A DNA stretch of 64,000 nt from JAGVSR01 sp964589785 (GCA_964589785.1 CAZPUQ010000012.1:12282-76281), one strand, 5' to 3'. Shown: positions 19,412-29,359, counted from the stretch's first letter. The notes: generated from the letters alone by a model not told the origin. Made by a program: numbers and translations.

Positions 19412-19579
19412 CGGGCAGCGCGACGGTCTGGCCGGCGCCCGTGCGGCACCACGGCCGCGTCGCGGTCTCCGTCCGGCCATGGCGCCGGACCCCGAAGTGG
19501 TGCTAAAGACGGGGCCGACCGGGGCCGGAGGGCTGCCGCCGGCCGGCAAGCGCAGCGGATGCTCGAGCGGGAGGCAACC

Positions 19580-21067
19580 ATGGCGCAGGACGACGAGACC
19601 GACGTGACGCTCGGCGATTTCGGCTATTCCAGGTACGGCGACGACCGCCTGCGCGAGGAGTGCGGCGTGTTCGGCGTCTTCGGCCATCCGGATGCGGCCG
19701 CGCTCACCGCGCTCGGCCTGCACGCCCTCCAGCACCGCGGCCAGGAGGCGGCCGGCATCGTTACCTACGACGGCCAGCAGTTCCATTCCGAGCGCCGGCT
19801 AGGCCTCGTCGGCGACAACTTCAACGAGGCCGGCGTCATCGGCCGCCTCAAGGGCCACATGGCCATCGGCCACAACCGCTATTCGACCACCGGCGAGCCG
19901 GCGCTGAAGAACGTGCAGCCGCTCTATGCCGACATCGACACCGGCGGCTTCGCCGTCGGCCACAACGGCAACCTCACCAACGCCCTGACGCTGCGCCGCG
20001 AGCTCATCTCCTCGGGCGCCATCTTCCCCTCCACCTCCGACACCGAGGTCATCCTCCACCTGCTGTCGCGCTCCAAGAAGCGGCGCATCGTCGACCGCTT
20101 CATCGAGGCGATCCGGCAGATCGAGGGCGCCTATGCGCTCGTCGCGCTTACGAACGACATGATGATCGCCGCGCGCGATCCGGTCGGCATCCGCCCGCTC
20201 GTCATCGGCCGCCTCGCCGGGGCGACCGTGCTCGCCTCCGAGACGTGCGCCCTCGACATGGTCGGAGCGGAGTTCGTGCGCGAGGTGGAGAACGGCGAGG
20301 TCATCGTCGTGACGGCGGACGGCATCGAGAGCCACCGGCCGTTCCCGCGCCGCCCGGCGCGCCCCTGCATCTTCGAGTACATCTACTTCGCCCGCCCCGA
20401 CAGCGTCATCGGCGGCCGCTCCGTCTACGACATCCGCAAGCAGATGGGCGTCCAGCTCGCCATCGAATCGACGCCCGATGCCGAGGTCATCGTGCCGATC
20501 CCGGACTCGGGCGTGCCGGCGGCCATCGGCTTCGCGCAGCAGTCGGGCATCCCCTTCGAGCTCGGCATCATCCGCAACCACTACGTGGGCCGCACCTTCA
20601 TCGAGCCCGAGCAGCGCATCCGCGCGCTCGGCGTGAAGCTCAAGCACTCCGCCAACGCCGGCGTCATCCGCGGCAAGAAGATCGTGCTCATCGACGACAG
20701 CGTCGTGCGCGGCACCACGTCGAAGAAGATCGTGCAGCTCATGTACGAGGCCGGCGCGCGCGAGGTCCACATGCGCATCTCCTCGCCGCCGATCACGCAT
20801 CCCGATTACTACGGCATCGATACGCCGCGCAAAAAGGACCTGCTCGCCGCCAACCTCGATGTGGAGGGGATGCGCCAGTTCATGGGGGCGGACAGCCTCG
20901 CCTTCCTGTCCGTCGACGGCATCTACCGCGCGGTCGGCTACGACGCCCGCGATCCGCGCGCGCCCCAGTTCACCGACCACTGCTTCACCGGAGAGTACCC
21001 GACCGAGCTCATCGACCAGAACGGGTCGGGGTTCCGCCAGCTCTCCCTGCTCGCCGAGGTGGTCTGA
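19580..21067 (+). CDS. purF: amidophosphoribosyltransferase
   Basis: A 495-residue enzyme of the first purine step: PRPP plus glutamine to phosphoribosylamine. The N-terminal nucleophile Cys28 lies in EECGVFGVFG after a short propeptide that must be removed, as in Bacillus-type enzymes. LHALQHRGQEAAG is the glutaminase site and IVLIDDSVVRGTT the PRPP loop. The ATG at 19580 is preceded by GGGAGG at a six-base spacing, better than the in-frame ATG at 19559. Confidence 0.97.
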   Translation: MAQDDETDVTLGDFGYSRYGDDRLREECGVFGVFGHPDAAALTALGLHALQHRGQEAAGIVTYDGQQFHSERRLGLVGDNFNEAGVIGRLKGHMAIGHNRYSTTGEPALKNVQPLYADIDTGGFAVGHNGNLTNALTLRRELISSGAIFPSTSDTEVILHLLSRSKKRRIVDRFIEAIRQIEGAYALVALTNDMMIAARDPVGIRPLVIGRLAGATVLASETCALDMVGAEFVREVENGEVIVVTADGIESHRPFPRRPARPCIFEYIYFARPDSVIGGRSVYDIRKQMGVQLAIESTPDAEVIVPIPDSGVPAAIGFAQQSGIPFELGIIRNHYVGRTFIEPEQRIRALGVKLKHSANAGVIRGKKIVLIDDSVVRGTTSKKIVQLMYEAGAREVHMRISSPPITHPDYYGIDTPRKKDLLAANLDVEGMRQFMGADSLAFLSVDGIYRAVGYDARDPRAPQFTDHCFTGEYPTELIDQNGSGFRQLSLLAEVV

Positions 21068-21122
21068 CGACATGCGCGCCCTCGCCGGTCCGCGGGCGGC
21101 CTAATCCGGGGCAACCGATCCT

Positions 21123-21878
21123 GTGACCTCTGAACCGCTCCCCCTGCAAGGGCGCCTTGCCCTCGTGACCGGCGCCACGCGCGGCCTCGGGCGCGCCGTA
21201 GCGCTTGCCTTCGCAAGGGCCGGCGCGCACGTCATCGCGGTCGGGCGCACGACCGGGGCGCTGGAGGAGCTCGACGACGAGATCCAGAAGTTCGGCGAGC
21301 CGGCGACGCTCTTGACGCTCGATCTGCGCAAAGGCGAGACCATCGACGGCCTCGGCCCGACGATCTACGAGCGCTGGGGCAAGCTCGACGTGTTCGTCGG
21401 CAATGCGGCCATGCTGGGGCCGCTGTCGCCCATCCCGCATGTCACGGCGGACGCCTGGCAGCATGTCATCGACGTCAACCTCACGGCCAACTGGCGCCTG
21501 CTGCGCACGCTCGACCCCTTGTTGAAGCGCTCGGACGCGGGCCGCGTGATCCTCGTCTCGTCGGGAGCCGCCGACGGGCGCCACGCCTACTGGGGTCCCT
21601 ACGCGGTGTCCAAGGCGGGCCTCGAGTCGCTCGGCAAGATGTATGCGGCCGAATGCCAGAACACGCCCGTGCGGGTTGCGATCGTCAACCCCGGCGCGAC
21701 GCGCACCGCCATGCGGGCGAAGGCCTTCCCCGGCGAGGATCCGATGACGATCCCCGCCCCGGAGGAGGTTGCGCCGCTGTTCGTGGAGCTCGCCCGTCCG
21801 CAGAGCACGATCAACGGCGAGATCATCCGCTTCCGGGACTGGCGCGAGGCCCGCGACGCGGCCCGGTCGGCGACCTGA
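21123..21878 (+). CDS. SDR-family NAD(P)-dependent oxidoreductase
   Basis: A 251-residue classical short-chain dehydrogenase. It has TGATRGLGRAV as the dinucleotide loop, NAAMLG as the NAG-type motif, catalytic Ser in LVSSGAADG, and YAVSK as the complete Tyr-Lys dyad. GTG start at 21123, 55 bases after the purF stop; an SDR gene in this position is common in Hyphomicrobiales as I recall, but its substrate is not known. The last residues are polar and Ala/Arg-rich. Confidence 0.92.
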   Translation: MTSEPLPLQGRLALVTGATRGLGRAVALAFARAGAHVIAVGRTTGALEELDDEIQKFGEPATLLTLDLRKGETIDGLGPTIYERWGKLDVFVGNAAMLGPLSPIPHVTADAWQHVIDVNLTANWRLLRTLDPLLKRSDAGRVILVSSGAADGRHAYWGPYAVSKAGLESLGKMYAAECQNTPVRVAIVNPGATRTAMRAKAFPGEDPMTIPAPEEVAPLFVELARPQSTINGEIIRFRDWREARDAARSAT

Positions 21879-21903
21879 GACGGCGCAGCCGCGAGCCCGC
21901 CGG

Positions 21904-22701
21904 TCACGCCACCTCGATCACCATGCCGTCGTAGGCCGGCTCGACGCCCGGCGGCAGCTCGGCGGCCAGCCGCGCATAGTCGAGATCGCTCGTCATGTGG
22001 GTAAGGATCGCGCGCTTGGGGCCCACGCGCGCGATCCAGCCCAGCGCCTGGCGGACCGAGAAATGGCTCGGATGCGGCGTGTAGCGCAGCGCATCGACGA
22101 TCCACACGTCGAGGCCCTCGAGCAGCGGCAGGGACGTTTCCGGCAGATCCGAGATGTCCGGCGAATAGGCGATCGAGCCGAAGCGGAAGCCCAGCGAGGC
22201 GATGTCGCCGTGCCTCTGCGGAATGGCCTGAACGTCGAGGCTCGTGTTGACGCCGGCGATGCGGATCAGGCCGTCCTGGGGAATGTCGGCCGCCTTCAGG
22301 ATCGGCTGATAGGCCGAGCCCGGCTGCTGCTCGAAACAGTAGGCGAAGCGGGAGACAAGGCTGGCACGGGTCGCGACGTCGCAATGGCAGGTCACGCGCG
22401 CCTTCATCGCATAGGCCACCATGCGCAGGTCGTCGATGCCGTGCGTATGGTCGGCATGGTCGTGGGTGAAGAGCACGCCGTCGAGATGCGCGCAGCGCGC
22501 ATCGAGAAGCTGCTCGCGCAGGTCGGGCGAGGTATCGACGAGCACGTTTGTGAAACCGCCGGGCACGATCTTCTCGACGAGCACCGAGCAGCGCCGCCGC
22601 CGGTTCCTGGGATCGGCCGGATCGCAGGCGCCCCAGATGGGACCAAGCCTCGGCACGCCGCCCGACGAGCCGCAGCCCAAAATCGTGAGGCGCAGGCTCA
22701 T
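21904..22701 (-). CDS. metallo-beta-lactamase-fold hydrolase, PhnP-like
   Basis: A 265-residue protein. The N-terminus TILGCGSSGGVPRLG and the metal motif FTHDHADHTHG are those of the PhnP/RNase Z-like branch, whose members cleave cyclic phosphodiesters or related esters. PDISDLPE and LTHMTSDLDY supply other metal ligands. It is the last gene of metG-tatD-MBL; the start overlaps the stop of the TatD gene (ATGA). Substrate unknown. Confidence 0.92.
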   Translation of the reverse strand: MSLRLTILGCGSSGGVPRLGPIWGACDPADPRNRRRRCSVLVEKIVPGGFTNVLVDTSPDLREQLLDARCAHLDGVLFTHDHADHTHGIDDLRMVAYAMKARVTCHCDVATRASLVSRFAYCFEQQPGSAYQPILKAADIPQDGLIRIAGVNTSLDVQAIPQRHGDIASLGFRFGSIAYSPDISDLPETSLPLLEGLDVWIVDALRYTPHPSHFSVRQALGWIARVGPKRAILTHMTSDLDYARLAAELPPGVEPAYDGMVIEVA

Positions 22702-23492
22702 GCGGCCGCTCCGGGCCGCGGCACCTTGCGGTAGAGCCGGAAGAAGTTCTCCGTGGTCGCCGCCGCGAACGCATCGAGCGTGAGGCCGCGCGCGTTGGCG
22801 AGCACGCGCGCCGTATGGACTACGTAGGCGGGCTCGTTCTGCTTGCCGCGGAAGGGCTCGGGCGCGAGGTAGGGCGCATCGGTCTCGACGAGCACGCGCT
22901 CGAGCGGCACGGCATTGGCGATCGCGCGCAGCTCGTCGTTCTTCTTGAAGCTCACGACGCCCGAGAACGACACGTAGAGCCCGAGGTCGACGGCGCGCCG
23001 GGCGAGCTCGCGCCCGCCCGTGAAGCAGTGCAGGACAGCCGGGAACGGCCCCTTGGCGTGCTCGTCCTCCAGGATTGCGATCGTGTCGGCATCCGCGTCG
23101 CGGGTGTGGATCTCGAGCGGCAGGCCGGTCAGGCGGGCGGCCGCGATGTGGGTGCGGAAGCCCTGCGCCTGGGCCTCGGGCGTGGAGTGCTTGTAGAAAT
23201 AGTCGAGGCCGGCCTCGCCGATGCCGACGATCTTCGGGTGCCCGGCGAGCCGCGCCAGGTCCTCGGCCGAGACGTCAAGCTCCTCGTGCGCGTGATGAGG
23301 ATGCGTGCCGACCGTGCCGTAGACCTCCGCGAAGCGCTCCACGACCGAGACGAGGTGATCGAACTTGGCGACCCGAGTCGAGATATTGACCATGAGGCCG
23401 ACGCCGGCCGCGCGGGCGCGGGCGACGACGCCATCGAGATCGCGCGCGAACTCGGGCCGGTCGATGTGGCAGTGGTGATCGACGAGCAGCAC
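22698..23492 (-). CDS. TatD-family metal-dependent DNase/hydrolase
   Basis: A 264-residue TIM-barrel hydrolase (YcfH/TatD type). Metal ligands are visible in VDHHCHIDRPEF, GEAGLDYF, EIHTRDAD, LHCFTGG and ETDAPYLAP. Family members show 3'-5' exonuclease or D-tyrosyl-tRNA deacylase-like activity. The GTG at 23492 is four bases after the metG stop codon, and the frame upstream of it is not family-like. Gene order metG-tatD-MBL is a known conserved set. Confidence 0.94.
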   Translation of the reverse strand: MLLVDHHCHIDRPEFARDLDGVVARARAAGVGLMVNISTRVAKFDHLVSVVERFAEVYGTVGTHPHHAHEELDVSAEDLARLAGHPKIVGIGEAGLDYFYKHSTPEAQAQGFRTHIAAARLTGLPLEIHTRDADADTIAILEDEHAKGPFPAVLHCFTGGRELARRAVDLGLYVSFSGVVSFKKNDELRAIANAVPLERVLVETDAPYLAPEPFRGKQNEPAYVVHTARVLANARGLTLDAFAAATTENFFRLYRKVPRPGAAA

Positions 23493-23496
23493 GGCG

Positions 23497-25047
23497 TCAG
23501 CCCTTCGCCTCGGGATCGACGTAGCGCGGGAAGACGCCCTGCGGCTCGGGGATCGGCGTGCCGGGCACGAGGCGGCCGGCCGCACCGAGCGCTCCGAACG
23601 AGCGCTTGTCGGCCGGCTGGGCCAGAAGGTCGAGCAGCCTGGCCCCGGCCTCGGGCAGCACGGGCTGGGCGAGCAGCGCGAACTGGCGCACGACCTCGGC
23701 CGTCACATAGAGGATCGTCGCCATGCGCTTCGGATCGGTCTTCTTCTTCGCCCACGGCTCCTCGGCTGCGAAATATTGGTTCGCATCCGAGATGACGCTC
23801 CAGACCGCGTCGAGGTATCGCGTCACGGCCTGCCGGTCCATCTCGGCGCGTACGGTGGCATAGAGCCCGTCGGCCGCACCCAGAATGGCGCGGTCGGCCT
23901 CGCTGAGCTCGCCCGGCTGGGGGATCGCGCCGTTGCAGTTCTTGTAGATCATCGACAGCGAGCGCTGGGCGAGATTGCCGAGATTGTTGGCGAGGTCGGC
24001 GTTGATGCGGTTGGCGATGGCTTCCGGCGAGTAGTTGCCGTCCTGGCCGAACATCACCTCGCGCAGGAAGAAGTAGCGCACCGGCTCGCGCCCATAGGCC
24101 TTCACGAGGTCGAACGGATCGACGACGTTGCCGACCGACTTCGACATCTTCTCGCCCTTGTTGAGCACGAAGCCGTGGCTGAAGACGCGCCTGGGCAGCG
24201 CCAGCCCTGCGCTCATTAGGAACGCCGGCCAGTAGACGGCGTGGAAGCGGACAATGTCCTTTCCGATGACGTGCACGTCGGCCGGCCAGAAGGCCTTGCG
24301 CGGGCTGTCGCCGGCGTTCAAGAGCCCCGTCGCCGTCACGTAGTTGTTGAGGGCATCGACCCATACGTACATGACGTGCCCCGGCGCGCCCGGGACGGGA
24401 ATGCCCCAGTCGAGCGTCGAGCGTGAGATGGAAAGGTCCTCGAGCCCCATCCGGACGAAGCTCACGACCTCGTTGCGCCGCTCCGGCGGCAGAATGAAAT
24501 CCGGGTTTGCCTCGTAGTGCGCGAGAAGCCGGTCTTGGTAGGCGGAGAGGCGGAAGAAATACGTCTCCTCCTCGGCCCATTCCACCGGCGTCCCCGTGGC
24601 GATCGAGACGCGCACGCCCTCGCGCACCTCGGTCTCGCTCTCCTTGTAGTAGAGCTCGTCGCGGACCGAGTACCAGCCGCCGTAGTTCTTCTTGAAGATG
24701 TCGCCCGCCTGCTCCATGCGCCGCCACAGCTCGGCGCAGGCCTCGTAGTGGCGCGGCTCGGTCGTACGGATGAAATCGTCGTTGGAGAGCCCGAGGACCT
24801 CGGCCATCTCGACGAAGCGGGCGGTGTTGCGGTCGGCGAGCGCCCGCGGAGGGATCCCCTCCTTCACCGCCGTCTGCTTCATCTTGAGGCCATGCTCGTC
24901 GGTGCCCGTGAGGAAGAACACGTCCTTGCCGTCGAGGCGCTCGAAGCGCGCGATCGCATCGGTCGCGATCGCCTCGTAGGCGTGACCGATGTGGGGCACG
25001 CCATTGGGATAGGAGATGGCCGTGGTGATGTAGAAGCGTGTGCTCAT
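23497..25047 (-). CDS. metG: methionine--tRNA ligase
   Basis: A 516-residue class I aminoacyl-tRNA synthetase. HIGHAYEA is the HIGH signature and EKMSKSVGN the KMSKS loop, followed by an all-helical anticodon-binding domain. The C-terminal tRNA-binding (Trbp111-like) domain of longer forms is absent, which is common in alphaproteobacteria. The ATG at 25047 starts MSTRFYITTAISYPNG. It lies in a minus-strand series dacA-like, tmk, holB, metG, tatD, MBL. Confidence 0.97.
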   Translation of the reverse strand: MSTRFYITTAISYPNGVPHIGHAYEAIATDAIARFERLDGKDVFFLTGTDEHGLKMKQTAVKEGIPPRALADRNTARFVEMAEVLGLSNDDFIRTTEPRHYEACAELWRRMEQAGDIFKKNYGGWYSVRDELYYKESETEVREGVRVSIATGTPVEWAEEETYFFRLSAYQDRLLAHYEANPDFILPPERRNEVVSFVRMGLEDLSISRSTLDWGIPVPGAPGHVMYVWVDALNNYVTATGLLNAGDSPRKAFWPADVHVIGKDIVRFHAVYWPAFLMSAGLALPRRVFSHGFVLNKGEKMSKSVGNVVDPFDLVKAYGREPVRYFFLREVMFGQDGNYSPEAIANRINADLANNLGNLAQRSLSMIYKNCNGAIPQPGELSEADRAILGAADGLYATVRAEMDRQAVTRYLDAVWSVISDANQYFAAEEPWAKKKTDPKRMATILYVTAEVVRQFALLAQPVLPEAGARLLDLLAQPADKRSFGALGAAGRLVPGTPIPEPQGVFPRYVDPEAKG

Positions 25048-25095
25048 GGCCTCGCGCGTCTGGCAGCGGGTGAAACGAAGAAGACCCGATCGGTC

Positions 25096-26241
25096 TCAGG
25101 CCGGCGCCGCGCCGCGGGAGGCCTGCACGATCCGCTGGAACGTCAGAAGGATCAGGGATTTGCGATCCAGGTTGTAGATCTCAGCTTCGGCCTTCTCGGC
25201 GACCGTGGTTTCCCACAGTTGCGCCCAGGCCGCAAGCCGCTCCTCCGGGACGAGCCGCTGTGCGAGCCGGGCCTCCTCAGGCGTTCCCTCGCCCGTCGCC
25301 GCGGCGCGGACGAGACGCGCGAGATGGCCGAGAAGGAGGTCGAAGAACAGCTCGTATCGCGCCTGGGCCGCCAGCGAGGCAAGCTCGTCGCCAAGGGCGT
25401 GGACCGCCGCGAGGTCGAGCCGCGGCAGGCCGCCGAGCAGGGTCGTGATCCTGCGGTCGAGATCGAGTCCCTTGGCCGTCTGCAACATCAGGAACCGGCG
25501 CACGCTGCCCTCGGCGAGGCGCGCGAGCGTCTCCCATTCGGCGCCGGTGGGCAGGGTCGCGGACGGAGCGGCATCGTCGGCGGCGTTGAGCGCCTGGACA
25601 ACGGCCCGGCGCAGGTCCGCCTCGCCCAGCCGCGCGCAGGCAAGCAGCCGGCATCGCGAGCGGATCGTCGGCAGCAGACGCTCGGGCGCCGACGAGATCA
25701 GCAGGAAGACCGTCCGCTGCGGCGGCTCCTCCAGGGATTTCAGAAGCGCATTCGCCGCATTCGCATTGAGGTCGTCGACGGGATCGACAATGACGATCCG
25801 AAAGCCTTCGCCCGCGCTCATGCCGAGGAAGCCCTTGAGCCGCCGCACCTCGTCGACCGTGATCTCCGACTTCAGCTTCTTGCTCTTGAAGTCGTACGGC
25901 CGGCGGATCACCAGCAGCTCGGGATGGGCAAGGCCGGCCACCAGGCGCGCGGTGCTCGATGCGGGATCGATATCGAGGCCGGCACTCAACAGGTCGCGAT
26001 CGCTGGCAGGGGCGAGCAGGTAGCGCGCGATGCGGTAGGCGAGCGTCGCCTTGCCGATGCCGTTGGGGCCGGTCACGATCCAGCCGTGGTGCAGACGTCC
26101 GGACGCACCGGCCTGCAGGAACCCGGCTTCGGCGCTCTCCTGGCCGAACAGGCGCTCGGTCAAACGCGGTGGGGGAAACCCGTCCAGCCGATCGGGCTCG
26201 GGCAAGGCCTCCGTCTCGGCAAGGGCGGGTGCGCGGGCCAT
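25096..26241 (-). CDS. holB: DNA polymerase III subunit delta'
   Basis: A 381-residue clamp-loader subunit. LHHGWIVTGPNGIGKATLAYR is the P-loop region, written here in parts because the lysine is followed by Ala (GKA) instead of Ser/Thr, as expected for the non-hydrolysing delta' subunit. SLEEPPQRTVFLLIS is the SRC-adjacent segment and a helical C-terminal collar domain follows. Its start lies three bases from the tmk stop codon, so both are likely co-translated. Confidence 0.94.
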   Translation of the reverse strand: MARAPALAETEALPEPDRLDGFPPPRLTERLFGQESAEAGFLQAGASGRLHHGWIVTGPNGIGKATLAYRIARYLLAPASDRDLLSAGLDIDPASSTARLVAGLAHPELLVIRRPYDFKSKKLKSEITVDEVRRLKGFLGMSAGEGFRIVIVDPVDDLNANAANALLKSLEEPPQRTVFLLISSAPERLLPTIRSRCRLLACARLGEADLRRAVVQALNAADDAAPSATLPTGAEWETLARLAEGSVRRFLMLQTAKGLDLDRRITTLLGGLPRLDLAAVHALGDELASLAAQARYELFFDLLLGHLARLVRAAATGEGTPEEARLAQRLVPEERLAAWAQLWETTVAEKAEAEIYNLDRKSLILLTFQRIVQASRGAAPA

Positions 26242-26244
26242 GGC

Positions 26245-26940
26245 TCAGCCCGCCGCCTCGAGAAGACGCGAGCGGACGGCCGCCCACACGTCGCGCGCGA
26301 CGTCGTCCGGCGACCTCTGGCCGTCGATGACGACGCAGCGCTGCGGCTCGAGCTCCGCAAGCTCGAGGAAGCCCGCGCGCAGATCCTTGTGAAAGTCGAG
26401 GTCGCGTCCCTCGAACCGGTCGGCGAGCAGGCTGCGCGGCTGCTTGGCCGAGCGCTCTCCCGACGCCGGCGGCGCGGCCGCCGTCTCCAGACGCAGGGCC
26501 GCGCGGGCGAGGCCCACTTCGGCCGGGATGTCGATGACGATCGTCAGGTCCGGCTTCGTGTGGCCGACGACGATCAGCTCCAGCGCCTCCAGCAGCCGCG
26601 GCTCGACCCGGCCGGCATAGCCCTGGTAGACGCGGGTCGAATCCGAGAAGCGGTCGCAGACGACAAACTGGCCGGCCGCAAGCGCCGGGCGCACGAGCGT
26701 CTCCAGATGGTCGGCGCGGGCGGCCGCGAAAAGAAGCGCCTCCGACAGCGGGCAATGCTTTTCCAGAGTCGGATCGAGGATGAGGCGGCGCAGGCGCTCG
26801 GCGAACGGCGAGCCGCCGGGCTCGCGTGTGACCGTGACGGCATGGCCGGCCGCGCTCAAACGGTCCGCAAGGAGCCGCGCCTGGGTCGACTTGCCCGACC
26901 CCTCGCCACCTTCAAAGGTGATGAACCTGCCAGCCGTCAT
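26245..26940 (-). CDS. tmk: thymidylate kinase
   Basis: A 231-residue P-loop kinase making dTDP from dTMP. It has Walker A FEGGEGSGKSTQ, the dTMP loop TREPGGSPFAE and the DRFSDSTRVYQG motif. There is a small insertion rich in Ala/Pro/Gly before the LID (around residues 150-165), which lengthens it slightly versus the ~210-residue norm. The ATG at 26940 directly precedes the conserved TAGRFITFEG. It is upstream of holB. Confidence 0.96.
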   Translation of the reverse strand: MTAGRFITFEGGEGSGKSTQARLLADRLSAAGHAVTVTREPGGSPFAERLRRLILDPTLEKHCPLSEALLFAAARADHLETLVRPALAAGQFVVCDRFSDSTRVYQGYAGRVEPRLLEALELIVVGHTKPDLTIVIDIPAEVGLARAALRLETAAAPPASGERSAKQPRSLLADRFEGRDLDFHKDLRAGFLELAELEPQRCVVIDGQRSPDDVARDVWAAVRSRLLEAAG

Positions 26941-27026
26941 AAGTCCTCGTCGCGGGCGGTCCACACCGGCCGCCTCGGGTCCCGCCCGCTCGGAATGCCT
27001 CGTCAGGACGAACCCGGAAGGCTTTC

Positions 27027-28229
27027 TTAGAGATTGGCCCAGCGCAGCGCCAGAAAAACCAGACTGTCGAGCCCCCGCCGCCAGACGCTGGCCGGCTCCA
27101 CATCCTCCATGGCCACGAGCGGCACCTCGGTGGTGGCGTTGGACGAGCTCGTCACCCTGAGACGGGCGACCTCGTCGCCCTTGCGCACCGGCGGCTTCAG
27201 CGGCCCGTTGTAGACGAGCTCGGCCCTCAGCCGCTGGTTGGCGGGAAAACGCGGCAGGACGACGTTCAACGGACCGCTCTTGCCCGTCACCGGCACATAG
27301 AAGCGCGTGCCGCCCCACACCCGCGCGTAGCCGATCTCCTCATCCGCATCGAAGAGCGTGAACTTGGCGAAGCTGCGCTGGCCCCACTCGAGGATCCGGC
27401 GGGCCTCCTCGCGCCGCTCCTTCTCGTCGGCGAGGCCCATGACGACGGCGATGAGCCGCCGCCCGTCGCTCACCGCCGATGCGACGATGCCGTAGCCGGC
27501 CTCCTTGGTGTGACCCGTCTTCAGGCCATCGACCCCGAGGGCCGTATCGCCGAGCAGTGGGTTGCGATTGTAGAACTTGTGCTTGCGGTAGGCGAACTCG
27601 CGCTGGGCGAAAATCTTGTAGTGCTCGGGATACTCCCGGATGATGTGACGGGCGAGAAGGGCGAGCTCGCGCGCGGTCATCAGGTGCTCGGGGTCGTGAA
27701 GGCCCGTCGCGTTGCGGAACGTGGAGCGCATCAGCCCGAGGCGCCGGGCCTCCTCCTCCATCAGCCTGGCGAAGCCCTGCTCGGTGCCACCGAGCGCCTC
27801 GGCGACGGCAATCGAGGCGTCGTTGCCCGATTGCACGATGATGCCCTGGATCAGCTCATCGACGCGCGCCCGGGTGTTGATCGGCACGAACATCGCCGAG
27901 GTGCCCGAGGGCGCGCCGCCCGTGCGCCAGGCGTGCTCGCTCACCAGGAACTCGTCGGTCGGCTTCACGCGGCCCTGCTGCATGGCGCGGAAGAGAACCT
28001 CGAGCGTCATGAGCTTGCTCATGCTGGCGGGTGGGGCAAGCTCGTCGGCGTTGAGCTGGAAGAGTATGGCGCCGCTGTCGGCATCCATCAGGATGGCGCG
28101 CTTGGCACGCGTCACGAACTCGCCCGAGGCCTGCGCCAGAGCCGGCGCCGCCTGCGCCAAACCGGCGGCGATCGAAAGGAGCGCAACGCCGAGGAGCCGG
28201 ATGAAGGACCGTGTCGTCAGGGGTGGCAC
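27027..28229 (-). CDS. D-alanyl-D-alanine carboxypeptidase (class C low-molecular-weight PBP)
   Basis: A 400-residue exported penicillin-binding protein of the DacA/PBP5 type. The signal peptide covers residues 1-32 (LLGVALLSIAAGLAQAAPALAQ region). Active-site motifs are SMSK (PASMSKLM), SGN (QSGNDAS) and KTG (GLKTGHTKEAG). A C-terminal beta-rich PBP5_C domain and an amphipathic tail (SLVFLALRWANL) would anchor it to the periplasmic face. It trims pentapeptides in peptidoglycan. The GTG at 28229 follows GGAG at good spacing. Confidence 0.95.
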   Translation of the reverse strand: MPPLTTRSFIRLLGVALLSIAAGLAQAAPALAQASGEFVTRAKRAILMDADSGAILFQLNADELAPPASMSKLMTLEVLFRAMQQGRVKPTDEFLVSEHAWRTGGAPSGTSAMFVPINTRARVDELIQGIIVQSGNDASIAVAEALGGTEQGFARLMEEEARRLGLMRSTFRNATGLHDPEHLMTARELALLARHIIREYPEHYKIFAQREFAYRKHKFYNRNPLLGDTALGVDGLKTGHTKEAGYGIVASAVSDGRRLIAVVMGLADEKERREEARRILEWGQRSFAKFTLFDADEEIGYARVWGGTRFYVPVTGKSGPLNVVLPRFPANQRLRAELVYNGPLKPPVRKGDEVARLRVTSSSNATTEVPLVAMEDVEPASVWRRGLDSLVFLALRWANL

Positions 28230-28390
28230 GCGGCCGCTCCGATCAAGAAATCCGGTGCACGATGGGGTCTCGGACGCGAACGAGCATCAAGAGCTTTATG
28301 GGTGCGCCGGCAGCGGGGGTCAACCCGTTCGGCTGTCAAGGTGTGGAGAGCCCTGAGTGTGGAGAGCGGCCCGGCCTCCGGCGCACCGGA

Positions 28391-29104
28391 TCAACGATCC
28401 CCGGCGCCGAGACCCGACCGCAATCCGCTCCGGTGGCGCATCACCGACCAGTCCGCGCCGTCCGTCGCCGGCGACGCCCGATTGTACGGCGGGATCGCGG
28501 CCAGGCGCCCGCTGCCGCCATGCCAGGGTTGCGCCGCCAGGAAGCGCCGCTCGCGCGTATCGTCGCCGTTCATCGGCGCGCGCCCCGCATAGCGCACGCG
28601 GACCCGTCCGAGTCCCTTGCCGCGGATGGCAAGCGCGTCCGCCGACGCGCGCGACAGATCGATGACCCGGTTGCCGGCATATGGACCGCGGTCGTTGACG
28701 CGCACGAGGATCGTGCGGCCGGTGTCGAGGTTCGTAACGTAGACGTAGGTCGGAAGCGGGAGCGTCGGGTGCGCGGCCGACAGGCGCCTCATGTCGTAGA
28801 TCTCGCCATTGGCGGTTTTGCGGCCGTGAAAGTCGTCGCCGTACCACGACGCGATGCCGGCCGCGTCATAGCCCGGCTGCTCGCGCGGCACATACCAGCG
28901 TCCGCCAATGACATACGGCTTGCCAAGCTTGTAGGTGCCGCCGCCCTTCGGGATGCGATGGCTGTCGCCGTAGACGCGCGGGCTGGAGCTGACGCCCCAT
29001 TTCGGATCGGGTCCGCCCGACGAGCAGGCGCCAAGGGCGGCGAGGAACCCGATCGACGCCAAGACGCGCACGCGTGAGCCAGCAGCGGGAGGACGAATAC
29101 GCAC
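28391..29104 (-). CDS. rlpA: septal ring lytic transglycosylase RlpA family lipoprotein
   Basis: A 237-residue lipoprotein: Arg-rich n-region, hydrophobic core and the lipobox LAALGAC, so Cys is lipidated. The double-psi beta-barrel domain contains IASWYGDDFHGRKTANGE and LVRVNDRGPYAGNR, with the catalytic Asp and His pattern of RlpA. No SPOR domain is present. It probably cleaves denuded glycan at the septum or poles. The GTG at 29104 gives a compact signal peptide; a GTG at 29152 is also possible. It lies upstream of the dacA-like gene. Confidence 0.93.
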   Translation of the reverse strand: MRIRPPAAGSRVRVLASIGFLAALGACSSGGPDPKWGVSSSPRVYGDSHRIPKGGGTYKLGKPYVIGGRWYVPREQPGYDAAGIASWYGDDFHGRKTANGEIYDMRRLSAAHPTLPLPTYVYVTNLDTGRTILVRVNDRGPYAGNRVIDLSRASADALAIRGKGLGRVRVRYAGRAPMNGDDTRERRFLAAQPWHGGSGRLAAIPPYNRASPATDGADWSVMRHRSGLRSGLGAGDR

Positions 29105-29341
29105 GCACAAAGGTCCACGTCTCGGCCGGTGACAGGCGATGGCATCGGCCACGCCGGATGGACCTGATCGTTAGAGGCAGAGCGCGGCCCATCGTGGGCC
29201 GCATCGTGGCGGACTGTGCTTAGCATCGGGTAAAGGCGGGGCGATCCGCGCCGGCCTGACGCCACCACGGGGCCGGCGTCATGCGCCGCCTGCTCGCGTC
29301 GATTTCGCCGGAGCCGTCCCGACGACGGGTTCGATCGACCC

Positions 29342-29359
29342 AGTTTCCTATTGGGAATT
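29342..29359 (+). promoter_or_regulatory. dyad element copy 1, AGTTTCCTATTGGGAATT
   Basis: TTCC-TATTG-GGAA is an inverted repeat. The same element recurs at 29407 with one base different (17 of 18 identical). It overlaps the -35-like TTGACT of the promoter for the seven-heme cytochrome, a typical place for a repressor or an activator site. The regulator is unknown. Confidence 0.55.
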